A DNA stretch of 64,000 bases, taken from Agromyces archimandritae. GTDB taxonomy: Bacteria; Actinomycetota; Actinomycetes; Actinomycetales; Microbacteriaceae. Shown piece after piece: positions 16,593-25,295 of this stretch. The stretch is from positions 806,001-870,000 of the forward strand of contig NZ_CP071696.1 of NCBI RefSeq assembly GCF_018024495.1, in the 5' to 3' direction. Numbering within the stretch: position 1 is the first letter of the stretch; each line of letters opens with the position of its first letter. A program made the position numbers and the translations under genes. Below the pieces are notes generated by a model. The model had not been told where the DNA came from. It was given only the letters and a program-made list of their open reading frames with translations, and did no database searches.

Positions 16593-18122
16593 TCAGGCGA
16601 GGGTGACGACGTCCTCGTCCAGGCCGGCGCCGTCGATCTCGGTCGATGCGGCGCCCTCGGCGAGCGCCGCCACGGCGACGGGCTCGCGCTCGGGCAGGAC
16701 GACCGGGTGCGTGCCGGCCATGGCCTCGATGACGCGCACGACCTGGCAGCTGTAGCCGTACTCGTTGTCGTACCAGACGTAGAGCACGACGTCGGTGTCG
16801 TCGGCGATCGTGGCGAGACCGTCGACGATGCCGGCGCGGTTGTTGCCGACGAAGTCCGTCGAGACGACCTCGGGCGATTCGATGTAGTCGATCTGCTGGC
16901 GCAGCGGCGAGGTGAGCGAGACCTGCCGCAGGTAGCGGTTCAGCTCGTCCTTGTCGGTGGGCCGCTCGAGCTGCAGGTTCAGGATAGCCAGCGACACGTC
17001 GGGCGTGGGCACGCGGATCGCGTTGCCGGTGAGCTTGCCGGCCAGCTGCGGCAGCGCCTTGGCGACGGCCTTGGCGGCACCGGTCTCGGTGATGACCATG
17101 TTGAGCGTCGCGGCGCGGCCGCGGCGGTCGCCCTTGTGGAAGTTGTCGATGAGGTTCTGGTCGTTCGTGAACGAGTGCACCGTCTCGACGTGACCGCGGA
17201 CGACGCCGTACGCATCGTCGATCGCCGCGAGCACGGGGGTGATGGCGTTCGTCGTGCAGGAGGCGGCCGAGAGGATGCGGTCGTCGTCGGTGATCGCGTC
17301 GGTGTTGATGCCGTGCACGATGTTCTTGATCGCGCCCTTTCCGGGGGCGGTCAGCAGCACCCGCGACACGCCCTTGGACTCGAGGTGGCGGCCGAGGCCG
17401 GCCTCGTCGCGCCAGCGGCCGGTGTTGTCGACGACGATCGCGTCGTGGATGCCGTAGGCGGTGTAGTCGACGGTGCCCGGGTCGTCGGAGTAGATGACCT
17501 GGATGAGGGTGCCGTTCGCGAGGATCGTGTTGGTCTCTTCGTCGACGGTGATGGTGCCCTGGAAGGGGCCGTGCACGGAGTCGCGGCGCAGCAGGCTGGC
17601 GCGCTTGACGAGGTCGTTCTCGCTGCCCTTGCGCACGACGATCGCGCGCAGGCGCAGACCCTGCCCGCCTCCGGCGTGGGCGATGAGGATGCGGGCGAGC
17701 AGACGCCCGATGCGGCCGAAGCCGTAGAGCACGACGTCGGTGCCCGACTCGGGCTCGGCACGGCCGATGACGGGCGCGAGCTCCTCGCGCAGGAAGTCGA
17801 GCAGTTCGGTGCCCTCGCCGGCGGCGTTGAAGCGCTGCACGAGGCGGGCGATGTCGACGGAGGCCGGGCCGGGGGCGACCTCGCGCACGGCGGTCAGCAT
17901 CTGCATCGTGTCGTGCAGGCCGAGCTCTTCGTCGCCGGCCTGGCGGGCGAAGCGGTGCGCCTTCAGGATCTCGATCGCGGACCGGTTGATGAGACGGCGG
18001 CCGTGGATGCTGGTCACCACGCCGTGGTCGCGGTACAGGCTGCCGATGAGCGGGATCATCCGCTCGGCGAGCTCCTCCCGGGCGATCCATTCCTCGCGTC
18101 GTGCGTCGAACTCGTGGCTCAC
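16593..18122 (-). CDS. gap: Glyceraldehyde-3-phosphate dehydrogenase, long form
   Basis: A 509-residue GAPDH with an N-terminal extension of about 125 residues. The Rossmann motif YGFGRIGRLLARIL starts near residue 130. The catalytic Cys is in AASCTTNAITP (about 287), and the substrate-binding part contains HSFTNDQN, RRGRAATLNM, TDFVGNNRAG and WYDNEYGYSCQV. This long architecture matches a second actinobacterial GAPDH class, separate from the glycolytic short enzyme and often linked to the gluconeogenic direction. The presence of pckG 10 kb away agrees with that but does not prove it. The start at 18122 is taken from the N-terminus SHEFDARREEWIAREE. Confidence 0.9.
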   Translation of the reverse strand: MSHEFDARREEWIAREELAERMIPLIGSLYRDHGVVTSIHGRRLINRSAIEILKAHRFARQAGDEELGLHDTMQMLTAVREVAPGPASVDIARLVQRFNAAGEGTELLDFLREELAPVIGRAEPESGTDVVLYGFGRIGRLLARILIAHAGGGQGLRLRAIVVRKGSENDLVKRASLLRRDSVHGPFQGTITVDEETNTILANGTLIQVIYSDDPGTVDYTAYGIHDAIVVDNTGRWRDEAGLGRHLESKGVSRVLLTAPGKGAIKNIVHGINTDAITDDDRILSAASCTTNAITPVLAAIDDAYGVVRGHVETVHSFTNDQNLIDNFHKGDRRGRAATLNMVITETGAAKAVAKALPQLAGKLTGNAIRVPTPDVSLAILNLQLERPTDKDELNRYLRQVSLTSPLRQQIDYIESPEVVSTDFVGNNRAGIVDGLATIADDTDVVLYVWYDNEYGYSCQVVRVIEAMAGTHPVVLPEREPVAVAALAEGAASTEIDGAGLDEDVVTLA

Positions 18123-18316
18123 TGGATTCCTTCTGAGCCGAATGCTCCCGCGGAACAGCGGGCGGCATCGGCCACACTTCGATAGCAGGGGTCGTACCCG
18201 ATTCTACGTGACCCCGTATCACGGACCGCCGGGAGCGGGCGGCGGGCCCGCGGCACCGCTGCGACGGGCCGATGCGCGGCGGCGCCCCGCGGCATCCGCT
18301 CCGTAGACTCTGGGGC

Positions 18317-19363
18317 GTGGACCGCATCCTCCCCGGCGTCGTCGCGCTCGTCCTCGGCATTCCCGTGCTCACGCTCGTCTTCGTGCCCGTCGTCGTGGGC
18401 TCGTACCGGCGGCGGGGCGGATTCAGCGCGGTGCGCTTCATCGGCTGGCTGTCGCTGCCCTTCTACCTCTTCGGCCTGTGGGCGTACACGCTGCTGCCGT
18501 TCCCGGAGGAGGGGTATCGCTGCGTCGGCGTCGAACTCGACCCGACGCTCGTCGTCACCGACATCCTCCGGCTGCAGGGCGAGTACGGGCTGCTTTCGAA
18601 CCCAGCCGTGCAGCAGTTCGCGCTGAACGTCGCCCTCTTCGTGCCGCTCGGCATCTACCTGCGCGGGCTCTTCGGCCGCGGCATGCTCGTCTCGACGCTC
18701 ATCGGCGTCGGCGTCTCGCTCCTGATCGAGGTTACGCAGCTCACGGGCGTGTGGGGGCTGTTCCCGTGCGCGTACCGATTGTTCGACACGGGCGACCTGC
18801 TGACGAACGGGCTCGGCACCCTGCTCGGGGCCGCCGCGGTCGCGGTGCTGCTGCGGCTTCGGGGGCGTACGCGGGCCCGAGTGGATGCCGCGCCGCACAT
18901 GACCGCCGGGCGCCGCATCCTCGCGATGCTCGTCGACCTCGTGGGCGCCACCGCCGTGTCGGTCGCGATCAGCATCGGCATCAATGCGGTGCAGATGGTG
19001 CTGAACGGGCGCGGCTCGGTCGACGAGGTCGCCTGGCTCGCCACCCTGCTCGGGGCGCTGGTGCCGTTCGCGATCGTCGCCGCGACGGTGTGGGCGAGCG
19101 GTGCGACCCCGGGCGAGCATGCCGTGCTGATCCGCGCCCGCGAGGGGCGGCGGCCCCGCTGGTGGTGGCGTACGGTGCGGATCGTCTTCGGCATCGGCGG
19201 CTACCTGCTGCTCGGGCTGGCGCCCGACCCTTGGTCGCTGCTCGCCTGGCTGCTGGCGGCGGCGAGCCTCGTCGCGGCGTTCACGACCCGCGGCCATCGC
19301 GGGCTCGGGCAGGCCCTCGCGGGTATGGACGCGGAAGTGGAGCCGGCGCGGGCAAGTGCGTGA
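18317..19363 (+). CDS. VanZ-like and RDD fusion membrane protein
   Basis: A 348-residue membrane protein starting at GTG 18317 (VDRILPGVVALVLG). Residues 1-190 carry a VanZ-like domain of about five helices (LFVPLGIYLRGLF, LLIEVTQLTGVW, DTGDLLTNGLGTLLGA). Residues about 200-345 carry an RDD-type domain (RRILAMLVDLVGATAVSVAI, and GLGQALAGMD). Most VanZ-like proteins have nothing to do with teicoplanin resistance, so no resistance function is implied. An in-frame ATG 45 bases earlier gives an Arg-rich start that lacks family support. Confidence 0.75.
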   Translation: MDRILPGVVALVLGIPVLTLVFVPVVVGSYRRRGGFSAVRFIGWLSLPFYLFGLWAYTLLPFPEEGYRCVGVELDPTLVVTDILRLQGEYGLLSNPAVQQFALNVALFVPLGIYLRGLFGRGMLVSTLIGVGVSLLIEVTQLTGVWGLFPCAYRLFDTGDLLTNGLGTLLGAAAVAVLLRLRGRTRARVDAAPHMTAGRRILAMLVDLVGATAVSVAISIGINAVQMVLNGRGSVDEVAWLATLLGALVPFAIVAATVWASGATPGEHAVLIRAREGRRPRWWWRTVRIVFGIGGYLLLGLAPDPWSLLAWLLAAASLVAAFTTRGHRGLGQALAGMDAEVEPARASA

Positions 19364-19523
19364 GCTCCAATATGGCGCTCACGTACATCGCGGTGCATGC
19401 CGAGACACAGTCCGACAAATGTTAGGATTCCTCAGATTGAGGTCCTGTTGAGAGCGAACGATTCCCGTACCGCCGACCCTCGGTCAATCGCAACGACTGC
19501 CGTGTGAACGGGGAGGAACGACC

Positions 19524-20219
19524 GTGGGCCTACTGGACAAGATGAAGGAAGCGACCGCGCACGCCGCCTCGCAGGCTCAGCAGAAGCTTGAGAAATCCGG
19601 GGAGGACTTCGCCTCCGATCATCGCGATGACCTGGTCACCTCGACTGGGTACATTCCGGAAACCATCGCCGGGCCTCACCCCGTGCTCGAACTGGTCAGT
19701 CACATCGAAGGTAAGAACGCAAAGGTGCGCCTCTGGGATGACCGGATCGAGTGGGAGCGTCCTCGGGGTCTCTCCGCAGGAAAGCTCACGGCGGGGGTCA
19801 TGACGGGTGGCGCATCGCTTCTCGTGACCGGAGTAAAAGGCGGCAAGGACCGCTATGAGACAGTTTTGCTGAAGCACGTCACGAATGTCTCAAGCCGTAA
19901 GGACGGCCTGATGTACTACGCGGTCGAGGTACAGACTTCCACGGGCGCGGTCGCCAATACGATTACCTTCCGCGTGAGCAAAGACGAGGCCGCTCAATTC
20001 CGGTCTGCGGTACTCGACGCTATTCGGCAGCTCGATGCTGCCGCGAACCCCACGGTCGTGATCCAGCAGCCGTCGTCTGCTGCCGGAACGGCCTCAGCAT
20101 CCAGCGCATCTCCTGATCCATCTGCACAGCTCCAGCAGCTCGCCGCTCTTCGAGACTCCGGCATTCTCACTGAGGCGGAGTTCGCGAGCAAGAAGGCCGA
20201 GATCCTCGCGCGGATGTAG
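19524..20219 (+). CDS. PH-like domain protein with C-terminal SHOCT domain
   Basis: A 231-residue cytoplasmic protein. It has an amphipathic N-terminal helix (LLDKMKEATAHAASQAQQKL), a PH-like region (about 55-165: KVRLWDDRIEWERP, LLKHVTNVSSR, TITFRVSKDEAAQFR), a Ser/Ala-rich linker, and a C-terminal SHOCT motif (LAALRDSGILTEAEFASKKAEIL) that ends two residues later. SHOCT tails often mediate oligomerisation. Codons are less GC3-biased than in its neighbours (many GGT, GAA, AAT), which hints at a different history. Function unknown. Confidence 0.7.
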   Translation: MGLLDKMKEATAHAASQAQQKLEKSGEDFASDHRDDLVTSTGYIPETIAGPHPVLELVSHIEGKNAKVRLWDDRIEWERPRGLSAGKLTAGVMTGGASLLVTGVKGGKDRYETVLLKHVTNVSSRKDGLMYYAVEVQTSTGAVANTITFRVSKDEAAQFRSAVLDAIRQLDAAANPTVVIQQPSSAAGTASASSASPDPSAQLQQLAALRDSGILTEAEFASKKAEILARM

Positions 20220-20243
20220 TTCGGCATCTCTAGCCGAGCGAAG

Positions 20244-22289
20244 TTAGGCCGGCAGGTCGAGCCTCGCCGGGCCGGGGAACCGGCCCTCCGGGTGAACGAG
20301 CGTCGAGCCTGCCGGCACGTCGACCCGGACCCGCCCGGCGCGGGCCTCCACGATGAGGTCGCCGCCCGGAAGCGGCACCACGGCGGCAGCCCAGCCGAGG
20401 GTGCCGAGCTCCGGGGCGACGGCGAACTCCCGCCAGCCGTCGGCGAGCGGCCGCACGCCGAGCACGAGCTCGGGCAGCAGCATCGCCGGACCGGCCGCCC
20501 AGGCGTGGCAGAGGCTTTTGCCATAGGGGCGCCGATACATCTCGAACGGCGAGGCGCTCTGGTCGGCGAACTCCTCCCAGAAGGTCTGCGCGCCCGCGTC
20601 GAGCATCCTGCCCCAGAGTCGACGCAGCTCGTCGACCGCTTCGATGCGGCCGCCGAGTTCGCCGAGCCCACGCAACGCGAAGGCGCGCATGAAGGGCGTT
20701 CCGGCGGGGTTCGCGCGGATCGCCTCAGCCGCACCGTCTGCGGCAGCTGGCAGCATTCCGCTGAGCACGGCGAGGAAGTTCGGGTATGCCGACGGGCGGC
20801 TCGCGGCGTCAAGGTATTCGCGCCACGCGCCGGCCTCGGCATCCCAGGCCGTCGTCTCGAGGGTGCGTTCGAGGCGCGCGGCGAGCGCCGCCCAGCCTTC
20901 GGCGCCGGGATGCCCGACCTCGGCGAGGAGTTCGGCGGCGCTCGTGAGCGCCCAGTGCCAGAGCAACTGCACGGCGGTCGCGTCGACATCGGCGCGGAGC
21001 GAGACGCCCCAGTCGAGGAAGAGGGAACCGGGTCCGGCCTCGGCGAATGCGTCGGGGCGCGCGAGCGGCCGGAACACGCCGTCGGGTCCGGTGTGCTCGG
21101 CGAGGTCGGCGACGAAGGCGTGCAGGCGGTCGCCCTCCTGCTCGAGGAACTCACGGTCGCCGAAGTAGCTCTGGTACAGACGGTGCGCGATGACCCACCA
21201 CAGCGAATAGTCGGCGATGCCGTTGATGTACCCGTGCCGCGGCCGCCCGAGGGCGACCAGGCTGTTGCGCACGATCTCGCGGTCGGCGACGGTGTAGGCA
21301 TTGGTGAGGATGCCGAGGGCGTGGTCGCCGATCCACGGCATGCGGTCGCGTTTGATGCCGTCGATCAGGAAGACCTGCAGGCACTGACGCAGCGTAAACG
21401 CGCTCGTCGCCCAGATCCGCTCGAGCACGGGATCGTCGCAGGCGAAGGCGCCGCGGCGCTCGACGGGCCGGACGGACGCCCGGAGCACGAGCTCCGCACC
21501 CTCGACGCCCGAAACACGCGCGTACCGCAGGCCCAACCGGTACCGGGATGCCCAGATGCCCGGTGCCTCCTCGACGAGGTCGGTGCGGCTCTCCCCTGCT
21601 TCGGGGTCGGCGAGCGCTTCGTCGAGGGATTCGCCGACCGCGAGGGCCGGGCGGCCGGTGCAGCGGATCTCGACGACGCCGAGCGCGGGCGCGTCGAGCA
21701 TGTGGATGCCCTCGCCGAGCGCCCGGAACGGGAGCCGCACTTCGGGCTCGCCGACGCGGTGCGGCGGTTCGAGGCCGCCCGCGCGCGACACGGCCCGGGA
21801 ACCGTCGAAGGCGCCCTCGGTGCCGGGCGCGACGACCCATTCGACGTCGCCGGGGCCGCCGGCTTCTGCTCCGATCGCCGCGGGCTCCCCGTCGGCGGCG
21901 ACGAGCACCTCGATCCGGGTGCCGGCCGGGAGCTTCGGGACCCGCAGCGCACCGTCGACGGCGGTGCCCGACGTCACGCCGTCCACGCGGAGTTCCATGC
22001 GCCCGGTGCCGAGGAGTGTGAATGCGTCGCCCGGGCCGATGGTCGTCCGGAAGCGCGCCGCAGGCTCGACGTCCGCGTAGTTCGCCGCATAGTCGACATG
22101 GCGGTTGGCCGCCCGCCCCTCGTCGACCAGCCGGTGCAGGGCGCCGATCTCGAACTGCCCCGCCGGGTAGTGCCAGCTGAAGCCCTCCGGGCGGGCGAGG
22201 GCGTCGGGCATCCGGTCGGCTCCCGCCGCGCGGGAGCGGGCCACGAGATCCGCCGCCGTGGCGTTCGGGAATGCGTCGCTGAGGCTCAC
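20244..22289 (-). CDS. GH78-related glycoside hydrolase (alpha-L-rhamnosidase-like)
   Basis: A 681-residue protein beginning at GTG 22289, which overlaps the previous stop by four bases. An N-terminal beta-rich region is followed by an (alpha/alpha)6-barrel catalytic domain (from about residue 300) with LIDGIKRDRMPWIGDHALG, HGYINGIADYSLWWV and FWEEFADQ, resembling the GH78-like rhamnosidase-related group. The C-terminal GWREFAVAPELG block is the usual beta-sandwich tail. No signal peptide is seen, so it probably acts in the cytoplasm on oligosaccharides imported by the ABC system at 25296. It pairs with a second GH78 enzyme, suggesting sequential or complementary cleavage of rhamnosides. Confidence 0.8.
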   Translation of the reverse strand: MSLSDAFPNATAADLVARSRAAGADRMPDALARPEGFSWHYPAGQFEIGALHRLVDEGRAANRHVDYAANYADVEPAARFRTTIGPGDAFTLLGTGRMELRVDGVTSGTAVDGALRVPKLPAGTRIEVLVAADGEPAAIGAEAGGPGDVEWVVAPGTEGAFDGSRAVSRAGGLEPPHRVGEPEVRLPFRALGEGIHMLDAPALGVVEIRCTGRPALAVGESLDEALADPEAGESRTDLVEEAPGIWASRYRLGLRYARVSGVEGAELVLRASVRPVERRGAFACDDPVLERIWATSAFTLRQCLQVFLIDGIKRDRMPWIGDHALGILTNAYTVADREIVRNSLVALGRPRHGYINGIADYSLWWVIAHRLYQSYFGDREFLEQEGDRLHAFVADLAEHTGPDGVFRPLARPDAFAEAGPGSLFLDWGVSLRADVDATAVQLLWHWALTSAAELLAEVGHPGAEGWAALAARLERTLETTAWDAEAGAWREYLDAASRPSAYPNFLAVLSGMLPAAADGAAEAIRANPAGTPFMRAFALRGLGELGGRIEAVDELRRLWGRMLDAGAQTFWEEFADQSASPFEMYRRPYGKSLCHAWAAGPAMLLPELVLGVRPLADGWREFAVAPELGTLGWAAAVVPLPGGDLIVEARAGRVRVDVPAGSTLVHPEGRFPGPARLDLPA

Positions 22290-24988
22290 GAGGCGGGCGC
22301 GTCGACCGCGATGACGGCCGGGGCGGTGACACTGATGCGGTGGATGCCGTGGCGGAGTGCACCCGGGGCCTGCTCCCCGTCGACCGTCACGACCGAATCG
22401 ACGGTCGTGGGCAGATCGAGTTCCGCCGTGACGCCGAAGGGCACGGTCAGCTCGGCGTCGAGACATCCGTCGTCGTCGAGGCGCCAGTCGATGGCGAGCG
22501 GGCCGTACGCCGTGTCGATCTCCGCCCGCGCGGCGCGCAGTGCGCTGGCCGGCCGGGGCCCGACCCGCACCGTGCGATACCCGGGCTCGACCGGTTCGAG
22601 GCCGGCGACGTTGCGGTAGACCCAGTCGACCATGGCGCCGTAGGCGTAGTGGTTGAACGAGATCATGCCGCCGTCGTCGCCCGAGTCGAGGTCGCCCGAG
22701 TGGATGCTGCCGTCGAGCTTGATCGCGTCCCAGCGCTCCCACACCGTCGTCGCACCGCGGTCGACCTGGTAGAGCCACGACGGGGCGTCACGGCGCAGCA
22801 GCATCTCATAGGCCTCGGCGATATGGCCGGTACGACTGAGGGCGAAGAGCACGAGCGAGGTGCCGACGAACCCCGTGGCGATGCGGCCGCGCTCGGCGCG
22901 CACATTCGCGGCGAGCGCGTCGGCGATGCGGCCGCGCTCGGCGTCGGGGGCGAGGTCGAACTCGAGAGCGAGGGCCGCGCCGGTCTGCGTGTCGGCGGCG
23001 ATCCCGCCCCACTCGGCCCAGACCGCGCCGGCCACCCGATCGGCGAGTGCCTCGTGCTCGGAGGCCGCAGCGTCCTCGCCGAGACGTCGTTCGGCGCGCG
23101 CCAGCAGGCGGGCCGAACGCACGTAGTAGGCGTTGGCGACGTACCGCGCGGGCACTTTCGCGTCCCAGGGGCGATCGGCGGGCGCGTCGGGATCGAGCCA
23201 GTCGCCGTACTGGAACGGTTCCTCGGGCAGCAGCACCTGCTGCCCGGCGCGACGGCGGAGGTGGTCGACCCAACGACGCATGCTGCGGAGCTGGGCGGCC
23301 AGCACCCGGTCGCCGCCGAAGGAGTCGTAGACGGCCAGCGGCACGATCGCGGCGGCATCCGCCCAGGCAGCCCGACCCATCGTGTCGGTGTCGGGCACGG
23401 CCATCTGCATGTCGCCGGGGAAGATGATGTTCGGCACGACCGAGGCCACACCGCCCTCGTCGGTCTGGTCGATCTCGAGGTCGCGGAGCCAGGACGCCCA
23501 GAACGACTCGGTGTCGAAGAGGGTGTTCGCCGTCGGGGCGAACGCCTGCGCGTCGCCGGTCCAGCCGAGTCGTTCGTCACGCTGCGGGCAGTCGGTGGGC
23601 ACCGAGACGAAGTTGTCGCGCTGCGACCACACCACGTTCTCGTGGAAGCGGTCGAGGGTCGCGTGCGAGCTCGAGAAGCGGCCGCGGCGGGCCAGGTCGG
23701 ATGAGATCGCCACGGCGACCGCATCGATGACCTCGGCGCCGGTCACCTCGGCGTGGCGGAAGCCGTGGAAGGTGAAGACGGGTTCGAGCTCGACGCGGCC
23801 GTCGCGGTCGAGCACGTACTCGTCGGTCGCCCGCGCGGTCCGCAGAGCTGCGGTGTGCAGCGCGCCGTCGGGCTCGAGCACCTCGGCGTGACGCACGGTC
23901 ACGACGTCGCCGGCCCGGCCGTCGACGACGAGGCGCACCCAGCCCGAGATGTTCTGTCCGGCGTCGAGCGCGGTCGCCGTGCCTCTGGGAGCCGCCGTCA
24001 TCGGCAGTTCGGCGACGGCGCGCACCGGTGCGACCCCGCGGGGGCGGAACCGGGCGGGCTGGACGGGGACGATCGACACCGGCATCCACTCGCGGTCGTC
24101 GAAGCCCGTGATGCTCGCGTCGGCCGCGAGCGCGAGATCGATGCGCGTGCCGTCGTAGAGGCTCGCGGCGCGCACGGCGCCGAAGCCGCCGCGCCAGTCG
24201 TCGTCGGTGGCGACGGCGAGGGTGCGGCCGTCGTCGCCCTCGAGTTCGAGCCGTGCGACGGGGCCGATGCGGTCGCCGTAGATCGCGGTGCGGCCCGCGA
24301 AGCCGAACCGCCCCCGGTACCAGCCGTCGGCGACGGCGATGGAGATCGCGTTGCGGCCGGGCACGAGCAGCGCGGTGACGTCGAGCGTGTCGACGAGGAT
24401 GCGCTCCTGATACGAGGTCCAGCCGGGCGCGAGCACCTCGTCCGAGGCGGCGGCGCCGTTGATGCGGGCCGCGTAGACGCCGAGCGCGGAGATCCGCAGG
24501 CGCGCGCGGCGCACGACGAACGGCACGTCGAACTCGCGGCGGAAGACCGGCACGGGGCCGCCGATCTCGCTCGGGATGTCGACGACGTCGGCGCCGAGGC
24601 CCTCGGGCCCGTGCCCGCCTTCGACGCGCAGAGGTGCGCTCCACTCGCTCCAGCCGGCAGGCGTGGCCACGCGCACGGCGTAGTCGCGCATCTCGCGGGG
24701 GGCGAGCGGTGCGTCGAGCACGTCGATGGATGCTTCCCCGGCGAACGGCGCCCGTTCGATCCAGTCGCCGCCGTCCGTGCGCAGGCGCAGCTGCGCGCCG
24801 AGTTGGCGCGCGTCGGGGTCGTCGGATTCGACCCGCCAACGCAGCGCGACCGGGTCGAGCGGGACGCCCAGCAACCGGGGGTCGAAACCGCTGCGCAGCT
24901 CGGCCACCGTGGTGCGCCGGTCGTGCTGGGTGATGGGGGGCAGCGCCACGTGAGTTGCCGTCTTCCTCGTGCACGGTGCGACCGCCAT
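22286..24988 (-). CDS. GH78 alpha-L-rhamnosidase
   Basis: A 900-residue GH78 enzyme. N-terminal beta domains (WTSYQERILVDTLDVTALL, WYRGRFGF) precede the catalytic barrel, with the diagnostic CPQRDERLGWTGDAQ segment (general acid region) and TTVWERWDAIK (catalytic Glu region). A C-terminal beta domain follows. It should remove terminal alpha-L-rhamnose. A longer in-frame start exists at 25036, but a TTGACG-N17-TAGGGT promoter puts the transcript start about ten bases before that ATG, which would also sit inside the LacI-type operator. I therefore prefer ATG 24988, and GTG 24949 is a further option. No export signal is seen. Confidence 0.85.
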   Translation of the reverse strand: MAVAPCTRKTATHVALPPITQHDRRTTVAELRSGFDPRLLGVPLDPVALRWRVESDDPDARQLGAQLRLRTDGGDWIERAPFAGEASIDVLDAPLAPREMRDYAVRVATPAGWSEWSAPLRVEGGHGPEGLGADVVDIPSEIGGPVPVFRREFDVPFVVRRARLRISALGVYAARINGAAASDEVLAPGWTSYQERILVDTLDVTALLVPGRNAISIAVADGWYRGRFGFAGRTAIYGDRIGPVARLELEGDDGRTLAVATDDDWRGGFGAVRAASLYDGTRIDLALAADASITGFDDREWMPVSIVPVQPARFRPRGVAPVRAVAELPMTAAPRGTATALDAGQNISGWVRLVVDGRAGDVVTVRHAEVLEPDGALHTAALRTARATDEYVLDRDGRVELEPVFTFHGFRHAEVTGAEVIDAVAVAISSDLARRGRFSSSHATLDRFHENVVWSQRDNFVSVPTDCPQRDERLGWTGDAQAFAPTANTLFDTESFWASWLRDLEIDQTDEGGVASVVPNIIFPGDMQMAVPDTDTMGRAAWADAAAIVPLAVYDSFGGDRVLAAQLRSMRRWVDHLRRRAGQQVLLPEEPFQYGDWLDPDAPADRPWDAKVPARYVANAYYVRSARLLARAERRLGEDAAASEHEALADRVAGAVWAEWGGIAADTQTGAALALEFDLAPDAERGRIADALAANVRAERGRIATGFVGTSLVLFALSRTGHIAEAYEMLLRRDAPSWLYQVDRGATTVWERWDAIKLDGSIHSGDLDSGDDGGMISFNHYAYGAMVDWVYRNVAGLEPVEPGYRTVRVGPRPASALRAARAEIDTAYGPLAIDWRLDDDGCLDAELTVPFGVTAELDLPTTVDSVVTVDGEQAPGALRHGIHRISVTAPAVIAVDAPAS

Positions 24989-25023
24989 GGTCGCGCCGGG
25001 CTCCCGTCGATCGGGAGACTGAT

Positions 25024-25035
25024 TGAACCGCTTCA
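25024..25035. promoter_or_regulatory. LacI-type operator for the rhamnosidase promoter
   Basis: TGAACCGCTTCA has the TGAA-N4-TTCA core typical of LacI-family operators with a central CpG. It lies just after the -10 box of the minus-strand promoter and is nearly identical to the operator at 25226-25237 (one base differs). Confidence 0.75.
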
Positions 25036-25051
25036 TCTGACGGCGTCCCTC

Positions 25052-25080
25052 ACCCTATGCAGCGGCGAGGTCGCCGTCAA
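25052..25080 (-). promoter_or_regulatory. Promoter of the rhamnosidase pair
   Basis: On the minus strand, TTGACG (25075-25080) and TAGGGT (25052-25057) are separated by exactly 17 bases. The predicted start is near 25046, so the operator at 25024-25035 would block early elongation or polymerase binding. Confidence 0.65.
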
Positions 25081-25186
25081 GATCGGCGCGTGGATGCGAG
25101 AGCACGCGCGATTCTGCGGAAACTTCGGACCCGGCGCCGTCGATCCGCTACAGGGTGTGCGTTTCCGTTTCGTTATCGCCCTCGGC

Positions 25187-25215
25187 TTGACAGCACGAGA
25201 AGGCAGGTCTAGCTT
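25187..25215 (+). promoter_or_regulatory. Promoter of the sugar ABC operon
   Basis: TTGACA (25187-25192) and TAGCTT (25210-25215) are separated by 17 bases. The predicted start near 25222 places the operator at 25226-25237 directly on the initial transcribed bases. Confidence 0.65.
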
Positions 25216-25225
25216 GACCGTGCAG

Positions 25226-25237
25226 TGAAACGCTTCA
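25226..25237. promoter_or_regulatory. LacI-type operator for the sugar ABC operon
   Basis: TGAAACGCTTCA, the same TGAA-N4-TTCA core as at 25024. The likely binder is the LacI-family protein encoded at 28475 at the end of this operon. Confidence 0.75.
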
Positions 25238-25295
25238 ACTGCGCTCCGTCTCCCGGGCGATCTCGGCGGCGGCACACTTTACAGGGAGGTAAAGC

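Noticed and set aside
18317..19363. Glycopeptide resistance role for the VanZ-like protein
   Set aside because: VanZ-like folds are widespread, no van genes are adjacent, and the protein carries an RDD domain instead.
25001..25017. CTCCCG-N5-CGGGAG inverted repeat considered as a third TetR operator
   Set aside because: The arms resemble part of the 43-kb palindrome, but the outer ATTCTCC/GGAGA bases and spacing differ, and it belongs to the rhamnoside locus with its own LacI operators.
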